A DNA stretch of 64,000 bases, taken from contig NZ_WTYQ01000001.1 in the NCBI RefSeq assembly GCF_009828105.1, positions 682,001 to 746,000 of the forward strand, written 5' to 3'. The stretch is from Altericroceibacterium indicum (GTDB lineage Bacteria > Pseudomonadota > Alphaproteobacteria > Sphingomonadales > Sphingomonadaceae). The notes under the pieces are model-generated. The model saw nothing but the letters and a program-made list of their open reading frames with translations, was not told where the DNA came from and made no database searches. The position numbers were made by a program, and so were the translations under genes. Shown piece by piece: positions 25,250 through 37,974 of this stretch (the stretch's first letter is position 1; each line of letters begins with the position of its first letter).

Positions 25250-27160
25250 TCAGTCCATTCTGTGTTCGCCAGAGGCTTCCGAAGAAGCGCTCTGCGTTGA
25301 TTCTGTCGGTGCCGGAGCGGCAGCACGTTTTCTAGCCATGTGCCCGAGTCGCGACTCGATTTCCAGTTTTCGTTTCCTGAGCCTTTGTTGTTCAGCCCAG
25401 GACCCTTCCGGATCGCTGTCAAAACGAGCGGTAGCTCTTGCAATAGCTGAATCCAGAGCCGGTCTTTCGACCAGCAAGGAAACAGCTTCGGCCAAATCGT
25501 CACGCACAGTCAGCGGATCGGAACCTTCCATCAGGAAGGAGAAGCGGGTTTTATCCGGCGGCGCAGCGACAGTCTTACCCAATGATATGGTATCAGGGCC
25601 TTGCTCTTCAAGTATTTCCGACAATTCGAAGAGATGATCGATCGATTTTGCCAGCGCGGGCTCCGCTGAAGCTAGTCGCGAGAGGGCTTCGGCGTGGCGT
25701 ATGATCTCTTGCGGATGGCGTGTCAGGCCACTGAAAACCGCTTTGGTCAGATCGTCGCGAGCACCACCTTCGATGGCCCGCTTTAACCGCGTGGCATTTT
25801 CAGGTGAAAGCTCAGGGATTCGTTCTTTTCCCCAGGGTTGACGGCCATTTAAACGGGATTTCTGAGGTGGCCTCGAATTGTTGAACGCGCGTTTGGGAAA
25901 GGCAAAAGCGGAATATAAATCCATCAATTCGCGGCGATAGAGTGAACGTATATCGGGATGCTGGATCGTTTCGATATGTTCCATCAGCCGCGCTTTCAGG
26001 CCCGCTTTATCTTCTGGAGAATTAAGCGGGGAAGCTTCTTTTTCATGAAGCCAGAGCGCTTCGAGCAGGCTTTGCGGATTGGCCAGCAGAGATTCCATTG
26101 CTGCACGGCCATCGCGTTTGAGCAAATCATCCGGGTCCATCCCCGCTGGCATCCGCAAAATGGCAAAGGAATGGCCAGGCTTGAGCAGAGGAAGTGCCCG
26201 CGTAACAGCGCGAAAAGCTGCCCGCTGGCCAGCCGCGTCACCGTCAAAGCACAGGATCGGGCGATCCACTACGCGCCACAATAATTCAATCTGTCGTTCG
26301 GTCAGCGCAGTGCCCATCGGCGCGACAGCTTCTTCGATTCCATGAGCTGCAAGCGCAATCACATCCATATAGCCTTCCACCACCAGCATCCGGCCAGATT
26401 GGCGGGCAGGCGGGGCAGCACGATGGAGGTTGTAGAGTGTCCGGCCTTTGTCGAACAAAGGTGTATCCGGTGAATTCAGATATTTAGGGGCATCTTTTCG
26501 TGTAGAATCGAGTAAGCGTCCACCAAAAGCAATAATCTTGCCGCGCGTATCCTGAATGGGGAGCATCAGCCTTTCGCGGAACCGGTCATAAGGATCGCGG
26601 CCCTCCACAGCGATTCGCAAGCCACTTTCAATCAGCATCGACTCTTCGAATTTCTCGAGGGCTGATTTCAGCGCTGTCCGGCCGGGAGGGGCGTAGCCGA
26701 ACCCAAACCGCTCCGCTGTATGCGGATCGAAGCCACGAGTGGCCAGATAGTCGCGCGCCGCTTTGCCTTCCGGGGCGAATAGATTGCGGCGGAACCATTC
26801 CTGTGCGGCCTGCATCACATCATGCAGGCTTGAGCGTTGTTCAGCACGTTCAGCGGCGCGTGGATCGGCGCGGGGGACTTCCATTCCTGCTTCTTCGGCC
26901 AGCTCCTTCACCGCATCGATGAAGGAGAGGCCGCGCTGATCGGTCATCCAGCGAATCACATCGCCATGTGCACCGCAGCCAAAGCAGTGATAAAAGGCTT
27001 TTTCGTCATTGACGGTAAAGCTGGGCGAATTTTCATTGTGAAAAGGGCAGCACGCTTTCCATTCCCGGCCCGCTCTTTGCAGCTTGGTGGTTCGCTGGAT
27101 CACGCTCGAAAGCGTGATCCGCGCGCGAAGTTCATCAAGCCATTGAGGAGAAAGAGCCAT
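25250..27160 (-). CDS. dnaG: DNA primase
   Basis: Synthesises RNA primers at the replication fork. The 636 residues begin [15 protein letters not shown] and contain the CHC2 zinc ribbon [12 protein letters not shown]...CFGCG near residue 37. Next come the catalytic domain with RLMLPIQD and GGRLLD, the TOPRIM segment [11 protein letters not shown] with CFDGDAAG, and a C-terminal helical DnaB-binding region. The gene is preceded by yqeY (11 bases) and followed by rpoD (10 bases). Confidence 0.97.
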   Translation of the reverse strand: MALSPQWLDELRARITLSSVIQRTTKLQRAGREWKACCPFHNENSPSFTVNDEKAFYHCFGCGAHGDVIRWMTDQRGLSFIDAVKELAEEAGMEVPRADPRAAERAEQRSSLHDVMQAAQEWFRRNLFAPEGKAARDYLATRGFDPHTAERFGFGYAPPGRTALKSALEKFEESMLIESGLRIAVEGRDPYDRFRERLMLPIQDTRGKIIAFGGRLLDSTRKDAPKYLNSPDTPLFDKGRTLYNLHRAAPPARQSGRMLVVEGYMDVIALAAHGIEEAVAPMGTALTERQIELLWRVVDRPILCFDGDAAGQRAAFRAVTRALPLLKPGHSFAILRMPAGMDPDDLLKRDGRAAMESLLANPQSLLEALWLHEKEASPLNSPEDKAGLKARLMEHIETIQHPDIRSLYRRELMDLYSAFAFPKRAFNNSRPPQKSRLNGRQPWGKERIPELSPENATRLKRAIEGGARDDLTKAVFSGLTRHPQEIIRHAEALSRLASAEPALAKSIDHLFELSEILEEQGPDTISLGKTVAAPPDKTRFSFLMEGSDPLTVRDDLAEAVSLLVERPALDSAIARATARFDSDPEGSWAEQQRLRKRKLEIESRLGHMARKRAAAPAPTESTQSASSEASGEHRMD

Positions 27161-27171
27161 CGTGGTCTAGC

Positions 27172-27624
27172 TCAGGAAAGTGCGGCTTTGACCATGGCAC
27201 TGGCCTTGCTCATGTCCAGTGTCGCACCGTGGCGAGTTTTGAGTTCTGCCATGAGTTTGCCCATATCTTTCAAGCCTTCGGCACCGGTATCGGCCTTGGC
27301 TTGTTCAATTGCAGCCTTGGTTTCGGTTTCATCCATCTGCTGTGGCAAAAATTCTTCGATGACTATCAATTCGCTTTTTTCCTGATCCGCCAGTTCCTGA
27401 CGGCCGCCGTCTTCATACATGGTGATCGATTCACGGCGTTGCTTGGCCATTTTCTGCAAAACGTCGATAATGAGGTCATCATCGGGCACTTCCTTGCCCG
27501 AAGTGCGCATTTCGATGTCGCGATCTTTCACTTTGGCGAGAATAAGGCGAACGGCATGCAAACGCTCCTTCTCTCCGGCCTTCATCGCTGCAATCTGGGC
27601 TTTCTTGAGGGTTTCGCGCAGCAT
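27172..27624 (-). CDS. GatB/YqeY domain protein
   Basis: A 150-residue YqeY-type helical protein related to the tRNA-binding tail domain of amidotransferase subunit GatB; its cellular role is not settled. The family blocks AMKAGEKERLHAVRLILAKVKDRDIE, ESITMYEDGGRQELADQE and LPQQMDETE are visible. The ATG at 27624, with AGGAAAG upstream, was preferred to an in-frame start 11 codons earlier. It is the first gene of the yqeY-dnaG-rpoD string and divergent from carA. Confidence 0.9.
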   Translation of the reverse strand: MLRETLKKAQIAAMKAGEKERLHAVRLILAKVKDRDIEMRTSGKEVPDDDLIIDVLQKMAKQRRESITMYEDGGRQELADQEKSELIVIEEFLPQQMDETETKAAIEQAKADTGAEGLKDMGKLMAELKTRHGATLDMSKASAMVKAALS

Positions 27625-27785
27625 CTGTCGTGTCTTTCCTGTGGATGAATTGGTCAAATTAAGTGCAATTCGGGCCTCTTAACCGATCCTTCTGTCGAGT
27701 GACAGCTTGACGAGCGGGCAGGGCAGGTTTAGCCGCCGCTTCTTAGCACACATCGCGATAACTTTATTTAAGAACGGAGCGCCCC

Positions 27786-28949
27786 ATGGCCGACCCCGCA
27801 TCTTCACACGCGCCACCCAAGGGTGCGAGTGGAGTCCTAGTCCTTGCAGATGGCACGGTAGTCTGGGGCCGGGGCTTTGGCTCTATCGGTCACGCGGTTG
27901 GAGAAGTTTGCTTCAACACCGCCATGACCGGTTATCAGGAAGTGATGACAGATCCGTCTTACGCGGCGCAGATTGTCACCTTCACCTTCCCGCATATTGG
28001 CAATGTCGGCGCTAATGACGAGGATATCGAATCCAACGTTGAAGGCGCGGTTGGTTGCATTGTGCGGGAAGATGTTACGCTCCAATCCAACTTCCGCTCT
28101 CAGGTCGAATTTGATGAATGGATGAAGCGGCAGGGCAAGATCGGCCTTTCCGGCGTCGACACCCGCGCGCTCACTCGCCGCATTCGTGAAAATGGCGCGC
28201 CCAATGCGGTGATCGCTCATGCTCCGGATGGCAAATTCGACATTCCTGCACTCATCAAGCAGGCGCAGGAGTGGCCGGGCCTTGAAGGCATGGATCTCGC
28301 GCAGACGATTACGCGGCATGAAAATCAGAAATGGGACGGTGGCGCCTGGAAACTCGGTGCGGGCTACGCCAAGGCTGAAGGTGATAGCCGCCCACATGTT
28401 GTGGCTATCGACTATGGCGCGAAAGACAATATCTTCCGCAATCTGGTCACCGCCGGCGCACGTGTAACAGTTGTTCCGGCTGAGACCAGCCTCGACGATA
28501 TTCTCGACCTCAAGCCGGATGGCGTGTTCCTCTCCAACGGCCCTGGCGATCCGGCTGCAACCGGCGCTTATGCTGTGCCAATTATCAAGGCATTGCTGGA
28601 ACAGGATATGCCGATTTTCGGGATCTGCCTCGGCCACCAGATGCTCGCCATTGCGGCAGGTGCCAGCACCACCAAGATGCATCAGGGGCACCGCGGCGCA
28701 AACCACCCGGTGAAGCGCCATGAAGATGGTCTTGTGGAAATCACCAGCATGAACCACGGTTTCGCGGTCGATGGCACGACGCTTCCCGAGAATGTCGAGG
28801 AAACACATGTTTCCCTGTTTGACGGCTCCAATTGCGGGATTGCGATCAAGGGCAAGAAGGCATTCGGCGTGCAATATCACCCCGAAGCCTCGCCGGGACC
28901 GCAGGACAGCTTCTATTTGTTTGAAAAGTTTGTGGGATCGCTCGTCTAA
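27786..28949 (+). CDS. carA: carbamoyl-phosphate synthase small subunit
   Basis: Glutaminase subunit providing ammonia for carbamoyl phosphate, used for arginine and pyrimidines. The 387 residues have the N-terminal domain with [25 protein letters not shown] in pieces, and the class I amidotransferase triad in [13 protein letters not shown] (Cys), HYNHG-like SMNHGFAV and [13 protein letters not shown] (His, Glu). It overlaps carB by one base (TAATG), giving coupled synthesis of the two subunits. Confidence 0.98.
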   Translation: MADPASSHAPPKGASGVLVLADGTVVWGRGFGSIGHAVGEVCFNTAMTGYQEVMTDPSYAAQIVTFTFPHIGNVGANDEDIESNVEGAVGCIVREDVTLQSNFRSQVEFDEWMKRQGKIGLSGVDTRALTRRIRENGAPNAVIAHAPDGKFDIPALIKQAQEWPGLEGMDLAQTITRHENQKWDGGAWKLGAGYAKAEGDSRPHVVAIDYGAKDNIFRNLVTAGARVTVVPAETSLDDILDLKPDGVFLSNGPGDPAATGAYAVPIIKALLEQDMPIFGICLGHQMLAIAAGASTTKMHQGHRGANHPVKRHEDGLVEITSMNHGFAVDGTTLPENVEETHVSLFDGSNCGIAIKGKKAFGVQYHPEASPGPQDSFYLFEKFVGSLV

Positions 28950-31900
28950 TGCCCAAACGTACTGACATCTCCTCGATCCTCGTTATTGGCGCTGGTCCGA
29001 TCATTATCGGGCAGGCTTGCGAGTTTGACTATTCCGGCACACAGGCGATCAAGGCGCTGAAGGAAGAGGGTTACCGGGTCATTCTGGTGAACTCCAACCC
29101 CGCCACGATCATGACCGATCCGGATATGGCCGATGCGACTTATGTTGAGCCGATCACACCGGATATCGTCGCCAAAATCATCGCCAAGGAACGGCCCGAT
29201 GCGCTGCTTCCGACCATGGGCGGACAGACCGCGCTGAATTGCGCGCTGGCACTGTATAATGACGGCACGCTCGACAAATATAATGTCACCATGATTGGCG
29301 CGAATGCCGATGCGATCGACAAGGCTGAAAACCGCCATCGTTTCCGTGAAGCGATGGATTCCATCGGCCTTGAAAGCGCGCGCTCGGGTACTGCGCATAC
29401 GCTGGATGAAGCGCTGGCAGTGCTGGAACGCACCGGCCTTCCGTCGATCATTCGCCCTAGCTTCACGCTGGGCGGCACCGGTGGCGGTATCGCCTATAAC
29501 AAGGCGGAGTTCGAACGGATCGTGCGTGATGGGCTTGATGCCTCTCCCACGACTGAAGTTCTGATCGAGGAATCGCTCCTCGGTTGGAAGGAATTCGAGA
29601 TGGAAGTCGTTCGCGATAAGAACGACAATTGCATCATCATCTGCGCGATTGAAAATGTCGATCCGATGGGTGTGCATACCGGCGATTCCATCACCGTCGC
29701 ACCGGCCCTCACGCTGACCGACAAGGAATACCAGATCATGCGTTCGGCGAGTATCGCCGTCCTCAGGGAAATCGGTGTAGAAACAGGCGGTTCGAACGTA
29801 CAGTTCGCAGTGAATCCAGCAGATGGCCGCCTGATCGTCATCGAAATGAACCCGCGTGTTTCGCGCTCTTCCGCACTGGCTTCCAAGGCTACCGGCTTCC
29901 CCATCGCTCGCGTTGCTGCGAAGCTGGCGGTTGGTTATACGCTGGATGAAATCACCAACGAAATCACCGGTGCAACGCCTGCAAGTTTTGAACCGACAAT
30001 CGACTATGTCGTCACGAAAATTCCACGCTTTGCCTTTGAGAAATTCAAGGGTGCGAAAGTGGAATTGTCCACTGCGATGAAGTCGGTCGGTGAAGTCATG
30101 GCGATTGGCCGTAATTTCAAGGAAAGTATGCAGAAAGCCCTTCGCGGGCTGGAAACGGACCTTGATGGCTTCAATCGTGTGGTTGAGCTGGAAGGTGCAG
30201 AGCGTGATGTTATCCGGGCTCAACTCGCTTTAAGGCGACCAGACCGGATATTGAAGATCGCTCAAGCCTTCCGCGAAGGCTTTACCATGGAAGAGATTCA
30301 CGAGATCACTTTCTATGATCCATGGTTCCTGCGTCATATTGAAGAAATCATTCGTGAAGAGCAGGTGATTTCCAAAAATGGTCTGCCTAATGATGCGCAA
30401 GCGCTTCGCCGTTTGAAAGCCATGGGCTTTTCCGACAAGCGCTTGGCCACTCTGGCTGTGCGGTCTGTTGGTGTTGCTGGCGGCCTGGCAGAAACGCAGG
30501 CTAAGAGCTCTGGTCTGTTGCATGACACGCTGCGCGCCATGGCTGGCGCTACCAGCGAAGATGAAGTGCGCAAATTGCGTCACAAGCTAGGCGTATTTCC
30601 CGTGTTCAAACGGATTGATAGCTGCGCTGCCGAATTCGACGCCATTACGCCCTACATGTATTCCACCTATGAAGCGCCAAGCTTTGGTGAGCCTGAGAAT
30701 GAGGCTTTCCCGACTAACCGTAAGAAGGTGGTTATTCTCGGGGGCGGTCCAAATCGGATCGGGCAGGGTATCGAATTCGATTATTGCTGCTGCCATGCGT
30801 GTTTCGCCCTGCAGGATGCAGGGTTTGAAACCATCATGATCAATTGCAACCCGGAAACAGTTTCCACCGATTATGATACCTCGGACAGGCTTTATTTTGA
30901 ACCGTTGACTGCTGAAGATGTGCTGGAAATCCTGCGCGTTGAACAGTCCAACGGCGAACTTCTGGGCGTGATCGTGCAATTCGGCGGGCAGACTCCTCTG
31001 AAACTGGCGGGCGCTCTGGAAAAGGCGGGCATCCCCATCCTCGGCACTTCGCCCGATGCGATTGACCTTGCTGAAGATCGTGAACGCTTCGCCCAACTGG
31101 TCAATAAGCTGAACCTCAAGCAGCCTGAAAATGGCATTGCGCGCAGCCGCGATGAAGCCATCGCGGTTGCTAATCGCATCGGTTATCCAGTGCTCTTGCG
31201 CCCAAGCTATGTGCTGGGTGGCCGGGCGATGGAAATCGTTGATAGCGAAGCGCAACTCGATAATTATATTGCCACCGCAGTGAAAGTCTCTGGCGACAGC
31301 CCGGTTCTGATCGACCAATATCTGCGCGATGCGATTGAATGCGATGTTGATGCTCTGTGCGATGGGCAGGATGTCGTCGTGGCAGGGGTTATGCAGCATA
31401 TTGAAGAGGCCGGGGTTCACTCAGGCGATAGTGCTTGCACCATTCCTCCTTACAGTCTGCCTGATGATATTATCGCAGAAATGAAGCGTCAGGCGCATTT
31501 GCTGGCAAAGGGGCTGGGCGTGCGTGGACTGATGAATGTCCAGTTTGCAGTAAAAGAAGGCGAGGTTTACCTCATTGAAGTCAATCCGCGTGCAAGCCGG
31601 ACTGTGCCTTTCGTGGCCAAGGCGACTGGCGACCCAATCGCGAAATATGCTTCGCTCGTGATGGCAGGCCAGATGTTGGCTGACCTGCCATCTATCACGC
31701 AAGATATGGACTATATGGCGGTGAAGGAAGCTGTCTTCCCGTTCAGCCGCTTCCCCGGTGCTGACCCTGTCCTGTCACCAGAAATGCGCTCTACCGGTGA
31801 AGTGATGGGGATCGATAGCGATTTCACCAGAGCTTTTGCCAAATCGCAGATTGGTGCAGGCATGATGCTTCCGGAAAGCGGAACGGTTTTCGTTTCGGTA

Positions 31901-32272
31901 AAGGATAGCGACAAGCCGCAAGTGCTCGAAGCGGTGAAGCTGTTGGTTGCCAAAGGCTTCTCCATCATCGCCACTGAAGGCACGCAGAAATATCTCGCGG
32001 ATGCCGGAATTGCGGTAGAGCGGGTCAACAAGGTGGCTGAAGGCCGTCCGCATATTGTTGACCGGATCAGCGATGGTGAAATCGCGATGATCTTCAATAC
32101 GACGGAAGGCTGGCAGAGCCTTAAAGACAGTCAGTCCATCCGAGCTTCGGCTTTGGAAAAGAAGGTCGCGTCTTACACGACAGCCGCTTCATCACTCGCC
32201 GCAGCGCAAGCAATTGACGAAGTTAAGGCGGGTGAGCTTGAAGTAAGGTCCCTGCAAGACTATTATAGCTGA
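28949..32272 (+). CDS. carB: carbamoyl-phosphate synthase large subunit
   Basis: The 1107-residue subunit has two homologous ATP-grasp synthetase halves. The first begins [22 protein letters not shown] and the second [21 protein letters not shown] near residue 595. Each half has its own ATP-grasp region ([14 protein letters not shown] and [12 protein letters not shown]) and EVNPRASR-type metal sites. An MGS-like allosteric domain follows from about residue 960 with [18 protein letters not shown]. It is complete and of normal length. A 12-bp inverted repeat follows before greA. Confidence 0.98.
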   Translation: MPKRTDISSILVIGAGPIIIGQACEFDYSGTQAIKALKEEGYRVILVNSNPATIMTDPDMADATYVEPITPDIVAKIIAKERPDALLPTMGGQTALNCALALYNDGTLDKYNVTMIGANADAIDKAENRHRFREAMDSIGLESARSGTAHTLDEALAVLERTGLPSIIRPSFTLGGTGGGIAYNKAEFERIVRDGLDASPTTEVLIEESLLGWKEFEMEVVRDKNDNCIIICAIENVDPMGVHTGDSITVAPALTLTDKEYQIMRSASIAVLREIGVETGGSNVQFAVNPADGRLIVIEMNPRVSRSSALASKATGFPIARVAAKLAVGYTLDEITNEITGATPASFEPTIDYVVTKIPRFAFEKFKGAKVELSTAMKSVGEVMAIGRNFKESMQKALRGLETDLDGFNRVVELEGAERDVIRAQLALRRPDRILKIAQAFREGFTMEEIHEITFYDPWFLRHIEEIIREEQVISKNGLPNDAQALRRLKAMGFSDKRLATLAVRSVGVAGGLAETQAKSSGLLHDTLRAMAGATSEDEVRKLRHKLGVFPVFKRIDSCAAEFDAITPYMYSTYEAPSFGEPENEAFPTNRKKVVILGGGPNRIGQGIEFDYCCCHACFALQDAGFETIMINCNPETVSTDYDTSDRLYFEPLTAEDVLEILRVEQSNGELLGVIVQFGGQTPLKLAGALEKAGIPILGTSPDAIDLAEDRERFAQLVNKLNLKQPENGIARSRDEAIAVANRIGYPVLLRPSYVLGGRAMEIVDSEAQLDNYIATAVKVSGDSPVLIDQYLRDAIECDVDALCDGQDVVVAGVMQHIEEAGVHSGDSACTIPPYSLPDDIIAEMKRQAHLLAKGLGVRGLMNVQFAVKEGEVYLIEVNPRASRTVPFVAKATGDPIAKYASLVMAGQMLADLPSITQDMDYMAVKEAVFPFSRFPGADPVLSPEMRSTGEVMGIDSDFTRAFAKSQIGAGMMLPESGTVFVSVKDSDKPQVLEAVKLLVAKGFSIIATEGTQKYLADAGIAVERVNKVAEGRPHIVDRISDGEIAMIFNTTEGWQSLKDSQSIRASALEKKVASYTTAASSLAAAQAIDEVKAGELEVRSLQDYYS

Positions 32273-32298
32273 AACACAGGCGTCGCCTGGCATAGTCG

Positions 32299-32333
32299 TC
32301 CCTTATCCGGTCTCATGAAGTCCGGATAAGGGA
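32299..32333. repeat. 12-bp inverted repeat between carB and greA
   Basis: TCCCTTATCCGG (32299-32310) and its exact complement (32322-32333) enclose an 11-base loop, 26 bases after carB and 40 bases before greA. The following bases are not T-rich, so this is either a weak terminator or a processing/stability hairpin. Confidence 0.55.
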
Positions 32334-32373
32334 TAGCTTTGCCGGGAGGCGCCATTTATGACAGGGACGTAAT

Positions 32374-32841
32374 ATGGAAAGAGTGCCCATGCTGGCAGAA
32401 GGCTATGAAAAGCTGACTGCTGACCTGAAAGCCCTTCGCGCAGAGCGTCCACTTATCGTGGATGCGATCGAGGAAGCACGCGCTCACGGTGACCTCTCCG
32501 AAAATGCGGAATATCATGCCGCAAAGGAACGCCAAGGTCAGGTCGAAGCACAAATTGGTGAGATTGAAGATCGTGTCAGCCGCGCTCATATTATTGATCC
32601 GGCAACGCTTTCAGGCGACAAGGTAATCTTCGGCGCAACGGTTACCTTGCTCGATGAAGATGACAAGCCGCTCAAATATCAGATCGTCGGCCAGACCGAG
32701 TCCGATGCGAAAAAGGGTCGGGTTTCCTATGAATCCCCGCTTGCTCGTGCCTTGATCGGCAAGCAGGTTGGCGATGAGGTGGAAGTGATCGTTCCATCAG
32801 GCGAACGCTTCTACCTGATTGATAAGATTGAATTTATATAA
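32374..32841 (+). CDS. greA: transcription elongation factor GreA
   Basis: Stimulates the RNA cleavage activity of stalled RNA polymerase, 155 residues. It consists of an N-terminal coiled coil ([20 protein letters not shown], then [16 protein letters not shown] with the acidic tip) and a C-terminal FKBP-like domain with [18 protein letters not shown]. The first ATG gives MERVPM, matching the usual family N-terminus. It follows carB in the same direction. Confidence 0.97.
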   Translation: MERVPMLAEGYEKLTADLKALRAERPLIVDAIEEARAHGDLSENAEYHAAKERQGQVEAQIGEIEDRVSRAHIIDPATLSGDKVIFGATVTLLDEDDKPLKYQIVGQTESDAKKGRVSYESPLARALIGKQVGDEVEVIVPSGERFYLIDKIEFI

Positions 32842-32888
32842 AGTGTTTTGCTACAATCCCGTTCGGGATTAGCAGAGATTTCTGACAT

Positions 32889-32928
32889 AAAATGGCCCGC
32901 CCGTTTGAAAACGGAGCGGGCTATTTTG
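32889..32928 (+). terminator. greA terminator
   Basis: AAAATGGCCCGC..CGTTT pairs with AACG..GCGGGCTATTTT across a short GAA-containing loop, about 50 bases past the greA stop, giving a GC-rich hairpin with A/T flanks. Confidence 0.7.
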
Positions 32929-33010
32929 CATTATAGAAAGACACGATAGCGGCAAGCTATCGCGTGCCTTATACTATGCTGATGATTTCAGGCTTGTGGC
33001 CTGAATAATC

Positions 33011-33238
33011 TTATTTGCCCGGCAGTTCCGGTTCCAGCAAACGGTGCAGATGGACGATGACATATTTCATCTCAGCATCATCAACCGTGCGTTGAGCGTT
33101 GCCTCGCCATGCTTCTTCAGCCTGTTCATAATTCGGATAAACACCGACGATGTCGATGTTGTTAAGATCCTGAAACTCGCAGCTCTGGGGGTCCGTAACC
33201 CGGCCGCCCATAACGAGATGCAGAAGCTGTTTTGCCAT
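33011..33238 (-). CDS. DUF4170 domain protein
   Basis: A 75-residue soluble protein matching DUF4170, a small family I associate with alphaproteobacteria. Visible features are LHLVMGGRVTDPQ near the start, IVGVYPNYEQAEEAWRGNAQ in the middle and YVIVHLHRLLEP at the end. The function is unknown. It stands alone on the minus strand between hairpins. Confidence 0.8.
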   Translation of the reverse strand: MAKQLLHLVMGGRVTDPQSCEFQDLNNIDIVGVYPNYEQAEEAWRGNAQRTVDDAEMKYVIVHLHRLLEPELPGK

Positions 33239-33286
33239 TTATCAAAACCTTCTTGGAGAATGCCTGTGAAATGCCGTCCATAAGAC

Positions 33287-33319
33287 ATATGGCGCGCTCT
33301 GCAAGAGGGCGCGCCATAT
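33287..33319. terminator. hairpin after the YqjD-like gene cluster
   Basis: ATATGGCGCGC (33287-33297) and its exact complement (33309-33319) form an 11-bp stem between two minus-strand genes. It lies just past the stop of the last membrane-protein gene and is likely its terminator, with A/T flanks. Confidence 0.65.
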
Positions 33320-33341
33320 TGTATGGGCTAAAGGGATAAGT

Positions 33342-33827
33342 TCAGCGGAAGGATCGTAACCTGCGGGTGATTCGTTTGCGTGCATCACGCGACAGTTCCT
33401 TGGCGCCACCCAATGCGGCATCGCTGTAATAGCTCGCGTCACGGCGCAAGTGGCGCCGCGTGTCACCAATGCTGTCACTAAGGTCTTCAAGCAGGTCACC
33501 GCCGCCAATCGCAGCATCGTGTGCAGCGGCGCGGGCACGGTTGGAATATGCCAGAGCGAGATCGGCTGCCGTTACGGCAAGGCCAGCAGCTTTTGAACCC
33601 AGGCGTCTGGTGGGAGAGCGCGGGAAAATGGCTGAAATAGCAACTCCGAGAATGATTCCTCCCCCAATCAATGCGATCGGGTGGTCTTTGGCAAATTGAA
33701 CAACCCGGTCTTTGCCTTCGATGGTCTTCTCGCCAACCCGGTCTGACAGGGTTACTTCCCGGCTCTGGTTACGGGCTTGAGCGGATTGGACTTTTTCGTG
33801 AATATCTTTGCGTTGGGAATCGCTCAT
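33342..33827 (-). CDS. YqjD/ElaB-like membrane-anchored protein
   Basis: A 161-residue protein of unknown exact function. A polar charged N-terminus (to about 45) precedes one hydrophobic helix, HPIALIGGGIILGVAISAIF. A short arginine cluster and a long helical C-terminal part with many Arg, Asp and Ala residues follow. The layout resembles DUF883/YqjD-type proteins, which anchor stationary-phase ribosomes to the membrane in E. coli, but the helix is central here, not terminal. It is the last of four small membrane-protein genes on this strand. Confidence 0.6.
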   Translation of the reverse strand: MSDSQRKDIHEKVQSAQARNQSREVTLSDRVGEKTIEGKDRVVQFAKDHPIALIGGGIILGVAISAIFPRSPTRRLGSKAAGLAVTAADLALAYSNRARAAAHDAAIGGGDLLEDLSDSIGDTRRHLRRDASYYSDAALGGAKELSRDARKRITRRLRSFR

Positions 33828-33875
33828 GGGCTCTCTCCATTTGATGTCTGCGCTCGTGGCCTAGTTTTTTAACCC

Positions 33876-34295
33876 TCAAGCTGCAGCGCTGGTTCCGTGG
33901 CGGGTGTTTTTCCGAGAACTAGGAGGCTGAGGGTGTAATTCATCTTCAGCATCCCAGTATTCTTCGTCTTCTCCATTTGATCCACCATCTTCAGGATCTT
34001 TTGAAGATGATCGGCCAAACAGCCACCCAAGGATTTTGAACAGAGGTTTTCTCGCAAGCCAAAGGGTCAAAAGCCCAGCGATTCCACCAACTATGTAGAT
34101 CGCACGAGGGTCGTCAGACTGTTCAATTTCCGCACTAATTTTTTGAGCGCGGTCCAAAGTGCTATCTTTGATCCTTGCACCGATGCTTTTTTGCTCAATA
34201 TTCTGCATGAGCAGGGCAATATCGGTGTCTACATTGATCCTGGCTGCATCGCGCAAGGCTCGGTCCTGCAACATTTTCGTCGACAGGTCGGTCAT
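33876..34295 (-). CDS. small membrane protein, 139 residues
   Basis: Not recognised as a named family. The first 65 residues are charged and helical (many Asp, Ala, Ile). One clear membrane segment follows at about 67-88 (AIYIVGGIAGLLTLWLARK), and then an acidic, Asp/Glu/Ser-rich tail. The start overlaps the stop of the preceding holin-like gene by four bases, implying coupled translation. Context suggests a YqjK-like partner in the cluster. Confidence 0.65.
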   Translation of the reverse strand: MTDLSTKMLQDRALRDAARINVDTDIALLMQNIEQKSIGARIKDSTLDRAQKISAEIEQSDDPRAIYIVGGIAGLLTLWLARKPLFKILGWLFGRSSSKDPEDGGSNGEDEEYWDAEDELHPQPPSSRKNTRHGTSAAA

Positions 34296-34756
34296 TCGGG
34301 AAGATCCTCATCCTTTTTGAACGCTGCGCTGATTGCTTTTATCTTCGCCACAACATGGGTGACGCAATAATAGGCAAGAGCCAGCAAACCTCCCACAACC
34401 ACCGCTGTAGCCCCCCAGGCTGTGATATAGGGAGTTAGGCACATGATCAGGCCAATTGTGAGGCCAATCGCCGCGAGGATGGCCAGAAAAATGGCTGCAA
34501 CACCAAAGATTGCCGTTTTCTTGATGCAATCGACAACAAACGACAGGCGAGTCTTCTGGAAATTCAATTCTGCTTCAAGGAAAGTCAGCCCGTCGTCGAT
34601 CAGTGCGGTAAGATCGTCACGTATAGGGTGTGTATCTGCCTCCGGGTCCGAACCGTCTAAGCGATCACCCGCCATATTTTCATACGGCGGGGGAGCTTGG
34701 TGTGACGATTTGTCGGTCCCGGCAGGGCCGTTTTTGTCATCTGTCGCTAATGTCAC
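34292..34756 (-). CDS. holin-superfamily (DUF1469/YqjE-like) membrane protein
   Basis: A 154-residue protein whose first ~60 residues are polar. A segment LTALIDDGLTFLEAELNFQKTR follows and then two strongly hydrophobic helices (about 83-107 and 113-135) with a charged tail. This is the pattern of DUF1469, called phage holin superfamily III or YqjE-like. Despite the name there is no lysis context; E. coli YqjE is chromosomal and sits beside YqjD and YqjK. It lies six bases after the upstream DUF883-like gene. Confidence 0.75.
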   Translation of the reverse strand: MTLATDDKNGPAGTDKSSHQAPPPYENMAGDRLDGSDPEADTHPIRDDLTALIDDGLTFLEAELNFQKTRLSFVVDCIKKTAIFGVAAIFLAILAAIGLTIGLIMCLTPYITAWGATAVVVGGLLALAYYCVTHVVAKIKAISAAFKKDEDLPE

Positions 34757-34762
34757 GTCAAA

Positions 34763-36708
<1,946 letters not shown>

Positions 36709-36718
36709 TAAAAAGGGG

Positions 36719-36747
36719 GAGGGCGCTGCCATTTTAGGCGCGCCCTC
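36719..36747. terminator. bidirectional terminator after eno
   Basis: GAGGGCGC (36719-36726) pairs with GCGCCCTC (36740-36747) and is flanked by A-rich and T-rich ends. It lies between convergent eno and a small membrane-protein gene whose last codons are inside the hairpin. Confidence 0.75.
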
Positions 36748-37045
36748 TTTCCACATCTTCTGAGGCTTGGCTTTCAAGCTCTTCCATTCGTTCAATTTTC
36801 TTGCGATTTTTCGGGCTGAGCAAATATTGCCATACGCCCCACGAATTGATGGTAAGCAAGATGGCATTTTGTACCGTCAGCGGCGTCGAGCCGTTCATGA
36901 CACCTGTCGCGATCCATGCGGTCGACACCAGAACGAATAATACAAAGGCCCACCCGGTCCATTTTCGGCCCCAATCAGCGGCGATCATTGCTGCCGATAT
37001 AATTGCACCGATAGAGCCGAACCACTCGAGTGGGCCGTTCATCAT
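36734..37045 (-). CDS. small membrane protein, 103 residues
   Basis: Hypothetical inner-membrane protein with about three hydrophobic segments: WFGSIGAIISAAMIAADWG, GWAFVLFVLVSTAWIATGVM and NAILLTINSWGVWQYLL. A charged tail RKKIERMEELE follows. No named family was recognised. Its ATG overlaps the aldo/keto reductase stop (ATGA), so the two are translationally coupled. Confidence 0.7.
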   Translation of the reverse strand: MMNGPLEWFGSIGAIISAAMIAADWGRKWTGWAFVLFVLVSTAWIATGVMNGSTPLTVQNAILLTINSWGVWQYLLSPKNRKKIERMEELESQASEDVERGRA

Positions 37046-37974
37046 GATGACTGACCAGCTTCACTCAAGCGTGTAATCTGATTTTCCGTCAGATTTAAAC
37101 GTGTGGCCTCAAGCAGATCATCGAGCTGTTCAGGGGTTCGTGCGCTAGCGATAGGGGCCGCAATTGCCGGCTGAGCAAGTAGCCAAGCCAAAGCTACAGC
37201 GGCATGAGAAGCTTCGATTTCTTCGACAATCTCATCCAGAACTGGCAAAATTTTCTGCCCCTTATCGAACAGATTTTCGATCATGGAGCCGCGTTGACTG
37301 TCTTTTAGATCCGATTTCTGGCGATATTTTCCGGTCAAAAAGCCAGATGCCAACCCGAAATAAGGGAACATTGCTATTTCATTATTGCGGCAAACTGTCT
37401 TTAATTGCTTAGAAAAAGCATTACGCTCAACAAGGTTATATTCATTCTGAAGCACAGTGAAGGGCTTCATACTTTTTCGCTGAGCAATGTTGATGTTGAT
37501 GGTCAGGCGGTCATAGTCGAAATTAGAAGCGCCAATTTCTTTGATCTTGCCTGTATCAAGCAGCGTGTTGAAGCCCTCGACGATCTCTTCCATCGGGGTC
37601 GAGGTGTCATCTCTATGGGCGTAATAGAGATCGACATAATCGGTTTTGAGACGCTCCAGAGATTTTTCAAGTTCCTCGGCGATTTTGGCAGGGGCGAGGC
37701 CACCCGCGTCGCCGCCTGCGTTGGTTTTGGTCGCAATCCGCATATCCTTGCGGATATTGCGACTGTCGAGCCATTTGCCGATGACGGTTTCGCTTTCCCC
37801 GCCTTGATTGCCATCAACCCAGGCCGAATAGACCTGGGCTGTGTCAATCATCCGTCCACCATGCTCGTAAAACTTATCGAACACGGCAAAGCTGGTCTCT
37901 TCATCCGCAGTCCAGCCAAAGACGTTGCCGCCCAAGACGAGTGGGATGCCAGAAATTGAAGGGTGATCGGCTAT
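37042..37974 (-). CDS. aldo/keto reductase (start codon unusual)
   Basis: NADPH-dependent oxidoreductase of the AKR superfamily, TIM barrel. Visible features are [23 protein letters not shown] (Asp and Tyr), the lysine in [16 protein letters not shown] with the active-site His, and the cofactor-binding end [21 protein letters not shown]. Homologues have about 15 residues before LGGN. That stretch is present in frame ([12 protein letters not shown]) but has no ATG, GTG or TTG. AGGAG lies eight bases before an ATA at 37974 that overlaps the ribH stop, so ATA is proposed as the start. The only canonical alternative is TTG at 37935, which would remove the first strand. Substrate unknown. Confidence 0.85.
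   Translation of the reverse strand: MADHPSISGIPLVLGGNVFGWTADEETSFAVFDKFYEHGGRMIDTAQVYSAWVDGNQGGESETVIGKWLDSRNIRKDMRIATKTNAGGDAGGLAPAKIAEELEKSLERLKTDYVDLYYAHRDDTSTPMEEIVEGFNTLLDTGKIKEIGASNFDYDRLTININIAQRKSMKPFTVLQNEYNLVERNAFSKQLKTVCRNNEIAMFPYFGLASGFLTGKYRQKSDLKDSQRGSMIENLFDKGQKILPVLDEIVEEIEASHAAVALAWLLAQPAIAAPIASARTPEQLDDLLEATRLNLTENQITRLSEAGQSS

Noticed and set aside
28946-30223. Long open frame antisense to carB (425 codons), with others antisense to ilvB, purL, queA and carA
   Set aside because: They lie wholly inside well-conserved genes on the other strand, have unusual composition and no family resemblance; they result from codon bias of the real gene.
34292-34756. Prophage lysis gene suggested by the holin-superfamily resemblance
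   Set aside because: No endolysin, spanin or other phage gene is nearby, and the YqjE-like chromosomal neighbourhood explains it better.
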